Assembly: GCA_018902385.1 (NCBI GenBank)
Contig: JABSSW010000036.1
Span: 372,001-436,000 of the forward strand
Origin: Physcia stellaris
Taxonomy: Eukaryota; Ascomycota; Lecanoromycetes; Caliciales; Physciaceae
Direction of reading: 5' to 3'
Length of the DNA stretch: 64,000 nucleotides
Shown in pieces: positions 37,423 through 48,304 of this stretch. The notes under the pieces were generated by a model, which made no database searches, was not told the DNA's origin, and was given only the letters and a program-made list of their open reading frames with translations. Position 1 is the stretch's first letter; the number at the start of each line of letters is the position of its first letter. The translations under genes and the position numbers were made by a program.

Positions 37423-39031
37423 ATGAGTGCAACTTACGAAACACTCGAACAACGAATGAAATGAGCTCTCAATGCCCTTCGAGACGAACGTTACCCCAAT
37501 GTCGTTGCCGCAGCACGTGCATATGATCTTCAAACACGTACTTTTCAGATGCACGTCAAGAAAATCGATTTTCGAAAAAATCATAAATCAACTCATACAG
37601 CTCTTTCGCTCGCTCAAAAGCAAACCCTTTTGAAATACATCGCTCGTCTAAACAGCATCGACATGTCATTCAAAATCAAGATGATTAAAAATGTTGCAAA
37701 TCATCTATTCAAACTCGCAAATTCACTCAATCTCAAATCTCGACGCGTATCTCGAAATTGAATCACTCGTTTCGCTGATCGATATGACGTCTACAAAAAA
37801 AAGCAAAAATCATTGAATGTTGCTCGTAAAACGTTTGAAAAGCTGAAACAATTGAAACAACATTTCGTTCGATTTCGACGCGTCTGCAAAAAACGAAATA
37901 TCAAACTATCGAATCTGTACAATATGAATGAAACTGACTTTCGCGTGAACTGCGGCGAGAATCATTGAATATTGACGTTGAATAAATTGCTTTCTCAAAA
38001 ACTCAACGATTCAGACAATCGAGAATCTGTTACTTCAATTGAGTGTATCAATTCAATAAAATTCTCAATATCTTTCTATCTCATAGTCTTCGATATCGAG
38101 ATTCAAAAACGCTGATTTCAACAAAACAAAATCGTGAACGATATGAAAATAAACGTATTCGATACAGATTACTTCAACGACGATATAACATTGAAATGAA
38201 TACAGCATTTCGATAATTATATCAAATCGATGCAAAAAGAAATTTGACGTTTGCTCATAATGAATGATCACGACTTTCACATGACGTGAGAGTTTCTGAA
38301 TTATGTTCTGACTCATCGCATTGAATTATTCGTCTTTTTTTGCTCACAATACACATCTTACTCAATCGCTGAATGTTGATATGTTTCAGCCTTTCAAACA
38401 TCATCACAAAGATGTCGTGAATTTGGCCATGAGATATGAATGCGATACTTTCACGAAAGTGAACTTTTTCTTCGATTTCTCTCGCATACATGATTTCACG
38501 TTTACGAAACTCATTCTAGCCCACGCTTGAAAAAAGGCAGGTTTTGTACCATACGATTCAGATCATGTACTGGCTTCGATTCGTGCTCGGGTAGCGCGAA
38601 ATCGAGAGAAATTAACGCCGCCATCGTCAATTATACCGTTGGATGCCAGAACCCCTCGTGGAGTTCAGGAAGTCATTGAGAAATCTCAACAATTCAATGC
38701 AGCGATTCGAATCAATGAAGCATTGACTCCTAATACAAAACGCATTTATTTGCAGTACGTCAAAGACTCGAAAACTTGCGCTCACTCTCGAAAACTCTCG
38801 AAACAAAAATTACTCGAAACAAAAATTTATCAATTGATCAAAAATCTACGCAACTCTCAGTTCAAAAGAGTTGTACAGAAGCACGATTCTGTATCCTTTG
38901 ACATGATACGTGCTCAAAAACAGCAACGAAAAAAATCTGAGCTTGAAAAGACGGAAAAAAAAATCAGACGAAACGAGATCGCGTTGAAACGAAAGCGAAT
39001 AACGCTCGAAAAGAAGCGTTTTAAGTCATGA
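37423..39031 (+). pseudogene. Degenerate Fot1-type transposase
   Basis: Begins with ATG and reads through the whole family length (about 535 codons), with one frame shift at a T run near 38335. I count eight in-frame stops along the best path (near 37459, 37759, 37966, 38113, 38197, 38245, 38284 and 38527), every one TGA. Several fall where the family has tryptophan (for example before ITRF and before RLLIMNDHD), implying TGG to TGA. The last 130 codons (38639-39031) are open and end in a Lys/Arg/Glu coiled-coil-like tail. Confidence 0.85.
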
Positions 39032-39145
39032 GCTTCGATGTTTACTGAACTCAAGAAGACTCATAAGGCATACAACAAGCGTGTGACTCTTGAAAAGAGG
39101 TTTAGAACTGTATATAAGCGTTGTATGGTGGCTATACGAAAACGG

Positions 39146-39213
39146 ACGAAGGTCAACTAGGGACGAAGCTCAGGTGGAACGCACTAAGAGCCCCGCGATT
39201 AGTGCAGCACGAT
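39146..39213 (-). repeat. Right terminal inverted repeat, 68 bp
   Basis: Mirror copy of the left repeat, ending in GTGCAGCACGAT. Confidence 0.92.
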
Positions 39214-39519
39214 TAATCCATTGAGCAAAAGCATGTAGAAATTTAATGAATAATGGATACAGGGTTGAGCCTCCTCCCCCGTTTTTCACTCAAAACATGA
39301 CGCAGCATTCCTGACTGAGACCCGCTCTAACTCAAATCCTCATTCCTTCTGTCCATCCTTCCACATTGCTAATCCTTGAGTTCACATTTCCTGCCTATGT
39401 GTCTTGACCGAATTTCGCGCCAGCAGTCGCGGGACCACCGATTGGACCGCTTTTGGGAGACTGCAACCTTCATCAGCGTCAAGGGAATGCATCATGGCGA
39501 TATGTCATACCTTCATCAA

Positions 39520-39840
39520 CTAGCAAGGAGTTGAGCATTTGGGACAATGCTTGCCTGGCAGAACCCATTGCTCGACACCCCGTTTCAAGCAATTCGGACA
39601 ACGGACCCCGGGCATCTGTGTATCCAGCAAGTCAGCACAAGGATTGAGAGTCGTACGCTTTCTCGCAATGCTCGATTGCTGTCTTTGTAAGCCAAACAAG
39701 GAATGATGTAACCAGCTTACGGGCAAATGTGATTGCGGCTCATACTGGGGATCACGCAATTCGCAAGGGCGAACCCCGACGCCCGGAAAGGGCACAGGCA
39801 AAGAGCCGAGGTCAAGCTTGTGGTCATTTTTGGAAGGCAT
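39520..39840 (-). CDS. Small zinc-ribbon protein (71 residues)
   Basis: Two exons (39840-39721 and 39615-39520) join in phase through a 105-bp intron with GTAAGC donor and ACACAG acceptor. The product starts MPSKNDHKLDLGSLPVPFPG and ends in a CPNC...CPKC ribbon (CPNCLKRGVEQWVLPGKHCP), which should bind one zinc. There is no signal peptide. Exon ends, frame and the ribbon all support a real gene despite its size; the function is unknown. It lies 300 bp beyond the right end of the transposon. Confidence 0.6.
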   Translation of the reverse strand: MPSKNDHKLDLGSLPVPFPGVGVRPCELRDPQYEPQSHLPVSWLHHSLFGLQRQQSSIARKRTTLNPCADLLDTQMPGVRCPNCLKRGVEQWVLPGKHCPKCSTPC

Positions 39841-41327
39841 CTTGGTGAAGTGGTGGACTAAGAGTTTCTTGAGGAGTAAATACACGAGAAGAAGTCGAGA
39901 TTGATGTCTTTCTTGGGTGTCGAATAACTCTTATGGGATACTGCCTGAGGTTTGGTGCTTTGATGAGTCTCTGGTCTCTTCGTGTGGGTTCTAGCTTCTT
40001 ATATAGACAATCTCTCGATACTCTGTGTTGTTGATCCGATCTTTCAAAGCATTCCCCCGTTTTGTCACACTAAATGATTCTTCAGACCATCATGCCCGTC
40101 TGCTGCAGCATTTCAGCCAATTCTGCACCTCCTCCACCGAATGGTTTCGACGAGATCGGCTTGACTCGCTGCCGAGTCACCAAGACACTGCGAATACCCA
40201 GAACGATATCACGACTAGTCCGAGCGCAGATGAAAAAATGTCTTTTTTGACAGAGTCGGTGTGCTAGTGGCCGTGGAGACGTATCATTTTGACAATTATC
40301 GAGCGAAGAGGCCGTGACCGTAATCCCAATGACAGACTCCAAATGTCGCGTTTTGGATCTTGCATGGCGCCAATTAAGGTATCGCTTAGCCGCGTGTCCT
40401 TGAAGATTCAATCTATGGTCGATGCGTAAGACCTTGCCTGCATGACTCCGCATTCCATTGTCTGAATACATCGAGAGACATGCACTACCCCACCCTCTGG
40501 CTGCTGAAGATTACCTGGAACTTCAAGCAAGCAGGGTCGTTGACTGCATCTGCGCAATCTGGGTGCCGTAATGGTAAGCTCCTCCATTGGAGGATTAGAA
40601 CCGACATATGGGTACATGCATAAGGCGCAGCGTCTGCAAAATCGAGAAGTGATACCTATGCCTTACCCTAGGTAGCAGGAAAACCAAGCGTTTTGGACTT
40701 TCTCACCGCAACTCCATATTCTTTGCTGATATCAGCATGCCGTCTTTTTCCCCGTCAGCTCTTTGGATGCAGAGAAATCGACCTGTCGACAGATTCGGCT
40801 AAAGTTGCCCCGAACCTCGGCGAATGTCGAAAACATCCAGCCTGCTCGATGGTGTCATGTTTACTCTTTTCGCTAACATTGAATTTCGCCTGAGATGTTC
40901 TCTCCTTGTCGACTCTCCTTTTGCGACTTCTTGGCGCACGAAGACACCGATGATGTAGATCTAGGTATCATGGTATTCTGGTTTGGGAGTTGTGTCACGA
41001 TAAAAGCACTGAGACTCATATCGCATGGGCGCAACCCAACCATTTCCTAAATCCAATCATCGCTTGCGTGCATAGCTGACTTATGTGCACCTTGTTTCAT
41101 ACCTTCGAAGAGACGAGATCGTCGGGATACAGAATGCAAGCAAACGCAGTGTGAAAACAGGACCAAGAAAGACTCTTGGAAACAATTCGGGGTATCGAAT
41201 GCTACCGCACGCACATCTAGTCTCTCCCTTTGTTGTGGCGCTTTGTCATGCCATCTCCTTAACGGGTACCTTGTAATCCCATGCACAAGCTCGTAACGTC
41301 GTATTCACATGTGGCAGTGTTGAGAAT
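39841..41327. other. Gene-free interval
   Basis: About 1.5 kb without supportable genes, RNA genes or repeats. Confidence 0.45.
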
Positions 41328-43693
41328 TTAGTGGAGTGTTTTGTCGATCTTGACCAGTAAGAGCCCTTGACTTGGATAGCCATTCGCATTCAGCAAATGG
41401 ACGAATCGATAGCCGGACTGAAGTCGGTCAAGTCTGATACAAGCCCACGCAGCCAAGTCGTCTTTCCCGATTTCGTCATCCTCAATCTTGAATCTGCAGA
41501 AGAATGAACAAGGATCAGCACGTATTGCATGCCCTCAGCACGTATCGCATGCCCTCAACGTTAGAGATAAGGTAAGGGCATGGATAATGGATAAACCACG
41601 ACGCTCAACGGCTCCTCCCACATGTTGTGTAACTTCGCCGTCCCTTCTCACTGCAGAGCCCAGCTTTAGAGGTGCGTGTCTCTACTGCAGGGAGCTCAAG
41701 TTGCAGCACTCGCTTGCTTACACTCGTCACCGCAATGAAGACACTCCACTCACCTCAGAAAACTGAGTTCCTCCACTACACCCGTAACACCCATAAACTC
41801 CAATCTCTCGCCTCCAAAATCAGGCTCTATGCCTTTGCCCGCCTTACTTCGCCTTTTGTACTCGCCGTCTTTGGCCTTACCTCCCCCTTCGATGGGAGCT
41901 CCAGATCGCTCCTCCGGCTTCTCGACATGGAGCTCGCACTTGACGTACGGGTGGAATCCATGAGCAGACTTATCACCCGTAGGAAGCGGGATATCCTGGC
42001 CTGCGATGATCTCAATGGTCAATGATAGGGTACTGTGAAGGATGGCATCGGCTTGCGACTCGTGACTTAATTCTCTTTTCCCTATCCTCACACTACCTCG
42101 AAAGCCCTTGGGCTTCAACACCCAGCCCCCACTCTCCGCGAACATGCCTTGATTAAGCATCATTCCTTGGTCATACTTCTGCCAATTTAGCGCCACGATT
42201 TGGACACCCTTACGCCAAAACACGCTGGGGTCAAGGTTTGAAGACGAGACCCGCATACCGGAGGGAAAGGCACGCATGAGAAAATTACGGTTGTGCGAGA
42301 AAAGTGTTGGCCCGTTGGATTCGTGAACTTCCATCAGCTTTTTTTCCGAGAGTGAGAAAACGTGGGTTGGCAGCAGCGCTTCTGGAGAGGTGAGGTTCTT
42401 GAAATGGTAGCTGCGGGTATAGACGCCGAGCGAGCTAAGAGCCTCGATGATGGATGACTTTTTCCTCTTTTTTTCTTTGCCCTCGATAGCATCTTGGTTC
42501 TCAGAGCTCGATGAAGACGACGCAGATCGTGCCCTTGATCTTTTTGGTTTGAACACATTTTCGCTTGTGGCGTGTTTCTTGGCTGTTTCGGGTTTGACAT
42601 ATTTAACTTTGACGAGTATCTTACCTCGGAGTTCTCCTGGACTGGGCAGGTTTTCGCATTTTTCTGTTGGCATTTGCACGAGCAGGCCTTTCCAGCTCTG
42701 CCTGATTATGTCGACCATGATCTCTTGCTGATCCGCGCCACAATGTACTTCAAGGCTAACAATCACGGGCATTTCCGAGGCTACGAAAGCAGCATCCCGT
42801 ATCGCGATGCACACGTCGCGAAACGAGACCTCTTTTGTTAATGTATAACCATGGAGGACCCTTGGCTCTGCACGCAAAGCACTTGTGGCAGACTGCCATG
42901 GCGTCGGCATGGCTAAGTCTTCGGTTTTGGGAGGGGATGCTGGAGGCTCGCGACTCGGAGGTTTATGGGGCGATAAACGGCGCGTAAGCTGTGCGCGGAA
43001 ACCATGCCCTTTTCTCTCAGATTGGGGGTTGAAGTCGGTTGGTGGAGAGGCTGGAGGTGTTCTGGGTTCACCATCCCAGACATCGATCTCAATGCAGCGG
43101 CAGCCGCGCAGGAGGCACTGTCGCTGTCAGTACTGTAGATGTTTTTGCCACCACGTTACAATTCATCCTATTATCGAATTGATATTTCTCATCATACGCT
43201 TCATCAAAAGCATCTCCTTCAAACAGGGTGATGATGCTCGCAACGAGGGATCATAACTCAAAGAATAGGAGCCTGATGATAAGGAAAAATCACTCACGTC
43301 TTTATAGACATCGGCACTAGCTTCCGAGTACAGTTGATTTCCAGTCAAGTACGTATTATGACTGCTATTGATGAAGTAATTGCTAAGTGGCCAATCCATA
43401 CCGCTGCCTTCAACTTCTCTAGGTGCCTGGGCATTGTTGATAGGCGACATCATAAACTCGAAAAAGTCCTTCGTCCTCGGCTGTGCATGCCGTGGCTTGG
43501 TAGGAGACGGTGGAAGTCCGGTGTCGGTTGGAGACGGTGGAGAAAGGTCTTCCAGAAAGGTGGAAAACAGAGTCTGTTGCGTCTCAGGCAGGGGCCGTCT
43601 GAGGATGCGCTGGAGGTGGGAGCGCATGGGTGGGTTGAGCGAAATGGGAAGTTGAGTAGTTGGCATTGTAGCAGAGTATGGCAGAGATATCAT
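41328..43693 (-). CDS. PLC1: Phosphoinositide-specific phospholipase C
   Basis: Cleaves PIP2 to IP3 and diacylglycerol at the plasma membrane; calcium-dependent. Exons 43693-43298, 43117-41754 and 41493-41328 join in phase to 641 residues. The X domain begins at PLSNYFINSSHNTYLTGNQL (first catalytic His) and continues over the intron with CRCIEIDVWDGE. The second His region is not HGHT-like but reads HGYTLTKEVSFRDVC. A basic Ser-rich linker (about residues 330-370) separates it from the Y domain (GVQIVALNWQKYDQGMMLNQ, GGWVLKPKGFR), and a C2 domain closes the protein. There is no PH or EF-hand domain before X, so it is of the short fungal type. A second Met at residue 10 could be the start. 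Confidence 0.93.
41515..41554 (+). repeat. Two 20-bp tandem units inside the last PLC intron
   Basis: TCAGCACGTATTGCATGCCC is followed directly by TCAGCACGTATCGCATGCCC, one mismatch. It lies inside the unusually long 260-bp intron. Confidence 0.85.
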
Positions 43694-45262
43694 GGAGCAA
43701 TCGGATCAGTAGCCTGATTGAGGACTCCAATGAGTGAGAGCCTGACCCCGAGAACTGAGGAATTAAAAAGACGATATGCAGGATGAGTTCCAGCTAAAGC
43801 TGGTAAGCATATGGCGATGGGATAGGATTCAGAAGGTAGGATCGCTCGGCTGCGCATGAACTGAGTGCTCTGCGCGTTCACTCCAGCACTCTGAATCAGT
43901 AAGCATTCCGAGCCATCCGAAAAAGTGCAATGTATCGATTCGCCTTCTTCTAAAGTCGAGTCACCGGCTGCCGCCTTTTTGAGGATAGGACCAATAGACA
44001 GAGCCGAGCACTCAATTATTGCAGGAGCGAGTTGATCAAGACAGGTTGAGAGAATAGCACGATGGACGATGCATCTCTGTTGAGTAGGCTGAGTGGGAGG
44101 GCCGCATCAAGTGGCCCAGCTGAGGACAGTGTGGGATCTTAGGAAATGGATGGGGCTGATGAATATGTATCAGCTGTCCTTGGTTATCAGCAATACTCAG
44201 CAAGTCAGGACCTCATTTGCATCAAAGATCAAAACAGTTCTTCCTCTGTCTCATCCTGCAGCTCGAAACTCGTCGCGGTAGAACTGATTTGGACAATGGA
44301 TAAGCTGCACAGTCAAGGCTGTCGCCTTCACGTGGAGTCTGGCACCCTTAGAGCTTATAATACCGTTACATACATCCAGCTAGCCCGGCGTGGGTAATCT
44401 CGCCAAGCCACGCTATCAGCCACTCATTATTACTTGCTTCCCAATCCCAGTGGACAAGGATGAAACAACGAATAGAACATCATTGTTGCAATTTGCCAAC
44501 TGCAAAGGCCTCCTATCAGCAGCAGTAAGCTAAATGTATTGTAATCTGAAAACGTGTGCAGTATTACGGTACCTAGGTAAGGTAAAGCATCCGAACTTTG
44601 ATACTTCTCACATGATCCAAACTGTCATTGCCACCGTGAGCCGAGTGTAGCGGTAGGAGAAATTGGTCGATTATTCATTCATGGGCGAGCGACTTTACAA
44701 ATCTTTTGAAGTCTTTTGGACACTCACTCTAGGCACTTGTGGCCTGTAGTATCCGGATGGTCGTCCACGTTATGGGAAAAAAGTCAAATAGAACGTCACT
44801 TTGCTGGATTGGGAAAGTCGTCTGCTTAGATTGTATGGAACAGAAGGCAAGTAGTGCGGTGTCTTCAGCGAATCTACAGCATTTGGAACTATCGAATGCA
44901 GGCCGCTGTGTAAGACCAGCTCGTACACTAAACCAAAGTGATTGGCAAGGCGCCACCGCGAGAAAATATAGGCTCCTTGTTCCATCATGCCGCTGTGTAT
45001 CTGCTGGGACCTGACAGATTCAAACCCAGACACCGAACCGTCAATGTTCACCTAGCCAGGACGCCTTGATCTCTTTCGTTGCTTCATCCGAACGCCATTC
45101 CAAATTGTGTTTCCTTCAGATGTCCAGGGCCCCCACTGAAAAGTAATGGCCAAACGCGAATATGAGCAGCACCTCAACAAATGTACCAAACAAACCAGCT
45201 TATGAACAAAGAGATGGGGGCAGAAAATAATTCCTCCATCCCATGCAAGTAAAAAGTCCTTG
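43694..45262. other. Gene-free interval
   Basis: About 1.6 kb upstream of the phospholipase gene and downstream of the next gene; short chance frames only. Confidence 0.45.
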
Positions 45263-47137
45263 TCATATTGCCCAACTTCCCTTTCTCGCCCGAGCACCCC
45301 AATCTTCGTTCGCGGCTGCGTTTTGCGCCATCATATTTGGCTGTTGGCGGGCCCATTCACGGACGTACTTTCGTAACGCACACCACCTCTCACATTGTCC
45401 CTCCTGCATGCCCCTCACATCCACACCGCTGCCCTCAGGTGCTCCCACATAACCTTTGGCATTGGTCTGCGAGTCATCGCGGCGGAGCTCCGCCACTGAG
45501 ATCCTGGTGATCTTACTTAACTCGTCGTCGTATTTTCGCGCCAAAGCCGGATACCCCAAGGACAAGTAGTTGTAGATTTGCGTAATGAACGCGTCGCAGA
45601 ATTCCTTTTCGATCTCTTGCTCGACCTCGAGGACGGTGTCGATACAGCTGGCCTTCCCTTCAAGGGAAGACGGTGGTGAAGGGGGCAATCCTTGGTTGGA
45701 CTGGGGTTGCTTTACAGTAAGTGGGTCCTCACGCTCCTCCTCAGGCGTAAGAAGTCCAGATTGAATCGGTTTTGGTGACACCAACGCCGATTGTACTGAT
45801 GCGGCGCAAACACCCATCCATAGGCCGCTGTTGGATCCTTGGCGACTTGGACAACCACCAGGTGTCCAGAGGCCGCTATGCTCCGCTGGTGATGTAGCTC
45901 CCGATGTCCGCTTTGCTGCAGGATAAGACCCAACATCCAATCGCGTTTGACGTGGGGATTGGCATTTCGGGAATTTGAGATCTTCCCCAGCCATTGGCGG
46001 ACTTGCAGCCTTCCGCATTGCTTGCCACTCTTGCTTATCGTCGCCTTTTTGCCGGTCCCTGGCGGCTTTCGCGCCAGGCTTTCCAACATACTCAGCATCC
46101 GACTTTATGGATTTTCGGCGATCTAAATTGGACCCTTCTGCGGCCTTTTGGCCTTTGGCCTGCTGTTTCAGCATATCCCGATGCTGACGCATTTCATCCA
46201 TGTCCCAACCAGCGGCTGAATCTCCTTTGTGATGTGCAGGCTTCTTGTCGCTAGGGCCATCGAGCATTCCAACACCTTCGACGTCCGATTCGCCGGAGTC
46301 CCGATCAACAGCGAAGTGGTCTACAGGCTCGTAGTCGTGTTCATTTGGATATGCCGCTAAGACTTGCTCCCTCAGCTGCCTCTCCGCTGTCTTTGCTGCC
46401 AATGATAACAAATATCCTGAAGATCGGTCATCCACGCTCTCCCTAATCCTGGTCGCATGCTTGTAAAGCTCGATGCCGTCCGAGTTCGTAGAAGTTGTGG
46501 TTGGCAAAGATGGGACTTTGGACTCCTCAGCTCCGTCGCTCTCGGAAGATGCTATGCGAGATAGCTCAGGCACACGAAAGGAGTGTCGACGAGGGGTACG
46601 TCTGCTTAGAGCGGCAGAGGAGAAGCGGGATTCATGGAGCTGTGGGACATGTTCTGAACTGACAACGGGCGAATTGACCGGCGGAACAGGGCTAGGTCGT
46701 AGATGTTTTGGTAGGAAGGAGAGGTCGGTAGGAGCGAGCTCATCGGTTTTGTCAGACGGTAGGATGGCGGGAAGTAGGTCAGTGCTTTTTCTCGAACGCC
46801 GGGTGGTTTCCATGAGCTGAGGGGCAAACCTCCTCGTCTTGGTGCTCGTCATACTCGATCCGACTGGCTGGGGAGGGGGCCTGCGCGGTGACGTTTCTCC
46901 CCCGGCGTCATGGGACTCTGCCTGCTTGGAAGTCTTGGACGACGTTTCAATCGGCTGCGGAAGAAACCTGCGTACCGGAGGAGTCGCATGGTCGTCTAAA
47001 TTGTCCTTGGCCTTTCTGTTGCTCTTCGTCGACGTCTCCACGGGTTCCGGAGCAAACCGTCGTCGTACCTTAGGGCTCGTCTCGACAGGCTGCGGCAGAA
47101 GCCGTGCGGGAGGCGACGAAGGTTCATTGGGAGGCAT
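45263..47137 (-). CDS. Conserved fungal hypothetical protein with PQPxETS repeats
   Basis: A single exon of about 624 residues starting at the first in-frame ATG (MPPNEPSSPPARLLPQPVET). The N-terminal 140 residues contain five copies of a short motif of the form R-x-PQPVETS (LLPQPVETS, FAPEPVETS, FLPQPIETS, PPPQPVGSS, FAPQLMETT), each followed by a basic stretch. The middle is charged, with a probable helical region (WDMDEMRQHRDMLKQQAKG). The C-terminal 120 residues are the most protein-like, with FCDAFITQIYNYLSLGYPAL and CERWCALRKYVREWA, and are probably the conserved folded core. No catalytic motif, signal peptide or membrane segment is seen. Function unknown. Confidence 0.8.
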   Translation of the reverse strand: MPPNEPSSPPARLLPQPVETSPKVRRRFAPEPVETSTKSNRKAKDNLDDHATPPVRRFLPQPIETSSKTSKQAESHDAGGETSPRRPPPQPVGSSMTSTKTRRFAPQLMETTRRSRKSTDLLPAILPSDKTDELAPTDLSFLPKHLRPSPVPPVNSPVVSSEHVPQLHESRFSSAALSRRTPRRHSFRVPELSRIASSESDGAEESKVPSLPTTTSTNSDGIELYKHATRIRESVDDRSSGYLLSLAAKTAERQLREQVLAAYPNEHDYEPVDHFAVDRDSGESDVEGVGMLDGPSDKKPAHHKGDSAAGWDMDEMRQHRDMLKQQAKGQKAAEGSNLDRRKSIKSDAEYVGKPGAKAARDRQKGDDKQEWQAMRKAASPPMAGEDLKFPKCQSPRQTRLDVGSYPAAKRTSGATSPAEHSGLWTPGGCPSRQGSNSGLWMGVCAASVQSALVSPKPIQSGLLTPEEEREDPLTVKQPQSNQGLPPSPPSSLEGKASCIDTVLEVEQEIEKEFCDAFITQIYNYLSLGYPALARKYDDELSKITRISVAELRRDDSQTNAKGYVGAPEGSGVDVRGMQEGQCERWCALRKYVREWARQQPNMMAQNAAANEDWGARARKGSWAI

Positions 47138-47789
47138 GTCCGGCAACGCCTCAGCGACGATGATCAAGTCATCGCCTGGGCATTAGGGTGTGTAGAGAAA
47201 CACATACCTTAGGTAAGGAGCTGCGCTCCCAATTGAGGACTGCTGGCAAGGCTCCATTGATTGGTGGACTGGCTCGCTTGGGGCATCGAGTACGGAATAC
47301 GGATCGCTGATAGAAAGTCAATTCTCTGGCTCCCCCAATTCGATAATAGCACGGAAGGATCTCCGGCCCGTCTCGCCGTCAAGCCCAAGGTATCGGACGT
47401 TTACTCCGAGCGTGTTCTGCTTTTGATGGCTTTCGTCGCTCCTGATTACCATCTCTGGCTTCAATTGTCTGCATATCATCCATAAGGCGGAATCTTGAGC
47501 TGGGTGCTGGATATGTCGTGAACGTGAACGTGGGGGCACCAAGGGCCTCATCGAGATTATCAGATCTACCGTACCTTTTCAGATCGATGGCATTATCGTT
47601 TATCAGCTGCACTCTGCCCCTCCGAGCCCTCGTACTCGTAACGAACATCGCGATCGGATCGGAAGCCGCTCCTCCCTAATGCGGTTGTAGGTCACGCGGT
47701 CTGGACTCGGGCGCCTGGATGCCATAATCGGATGAGTGCTGCAGCATGTCCTGAACCAACGACCAATCATGCGGCCGAGAATAATGTAC

Positions 47790-47906
47790 GTACCTCGTAC
47801 GGATACACTCGTAGGTACTCGTACCCCTAAAACCCGCCTAGAGATCTCCTAGAACTCAATTGTCTCGGGGCCCTGAAGGGATTCTTGGCTCATCTGTACG
47901 AGGTAC
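47790..47906. repeat. 11-bp inverted repeat pair in a GTAC-rich patch
   Basis: GTACCTCGTAC at 47790-47800 is mirrored by GTACGAGGTAC at 47896-47906; several further GTAC words lie between. Confidence 0.7.
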
Positions 47907-48248
47907 TTGTACGGCCGCCTAAGCGCACGGCTCATGAGACGGCATGATTGAGAGATAGCGATAGCATTTCGCTACACGACTCCCAGGTAAATCTGTATCG
48001 TGGACAATAATCTGTACTTCAATTGCATAGGATTTCTGAGGTAATAATGTGTGCGATACCGCTCCATCGCACGTTGCTTCTCATAAACTGCCTGTCATAC
48101 CCCATGACTAACTCATAAGTGTCTGGGTCAATAATTCTTTTTATCTTCCAAAGTAGAAGTATTTTAGTTTCGTCATTATTGTATCTACTTGGCGAGGGCT
48201 AGTGCATGATTAGAGTTGCAGCATGAAGTCCCCAATTTGATACTCGGC

Positions 48249-48265
48249 AATAATAATAATAATAA
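48249..48265 (+). repeat. (AAT)n microsatellite
   Basis: Between five and six AAT units just beyond the 3' end of the neighbouring minus-strand gene. Confidence 0.85.
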
Positions 48266-48304
48266 GGCAACCGCAACAGCTTTCATGTCGTGCCATGATG
48301 CATC

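Larger units (their letters stand above)
37311..39213 (+). mobile_element. Fot1/pogo-like Tc1-mariner DNA transposon, degenerate
   Basis: A 1,903-bp element bounded by 68-bp terminal inverted repeats with a single mismatch, the usual length for fungal Fot1 elements. Its interior reads, with breaks, as a Fot1-type DDE transposase. The family's NETDFR (normally NMDETGFR), MNDHD (normally MDGHGSH) and LNVDMFQPFKHHH (normally LDVGVFQPFKHYH) blocks are all recognisable. It cannot encode an active enzyme as it stands. A clean TA target duplication is not visible: TA follows the right end, AG precedes the left. The element lies between the dehydrogenase and zinc-ribbon genes and interrupts neither. 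Confidence 0.9.
47138..48304. other. Intergenic with small repeats
   Basis: About 1.2 kb. It holds a cluster of GTAC-containing repeats near 47790-47910 and an AAT microsatellite at the right end; no gene seen. Confidence 0.5.

Noticed and set aside
37441-39040. Classical RIP (CpA to TpA) as explanation for the transposon decay
   Set aside because: CpA steps are common, no in-frame TAA or TAG stops were found along the transposase frame, and the missing dinucleotides are CC and GG.
40500-40620. tRNA-like TTAGAACCG segment
   Set aside because: No cloverleaf could be folded around it by eye; acceptor and anticodon arms do not pair.
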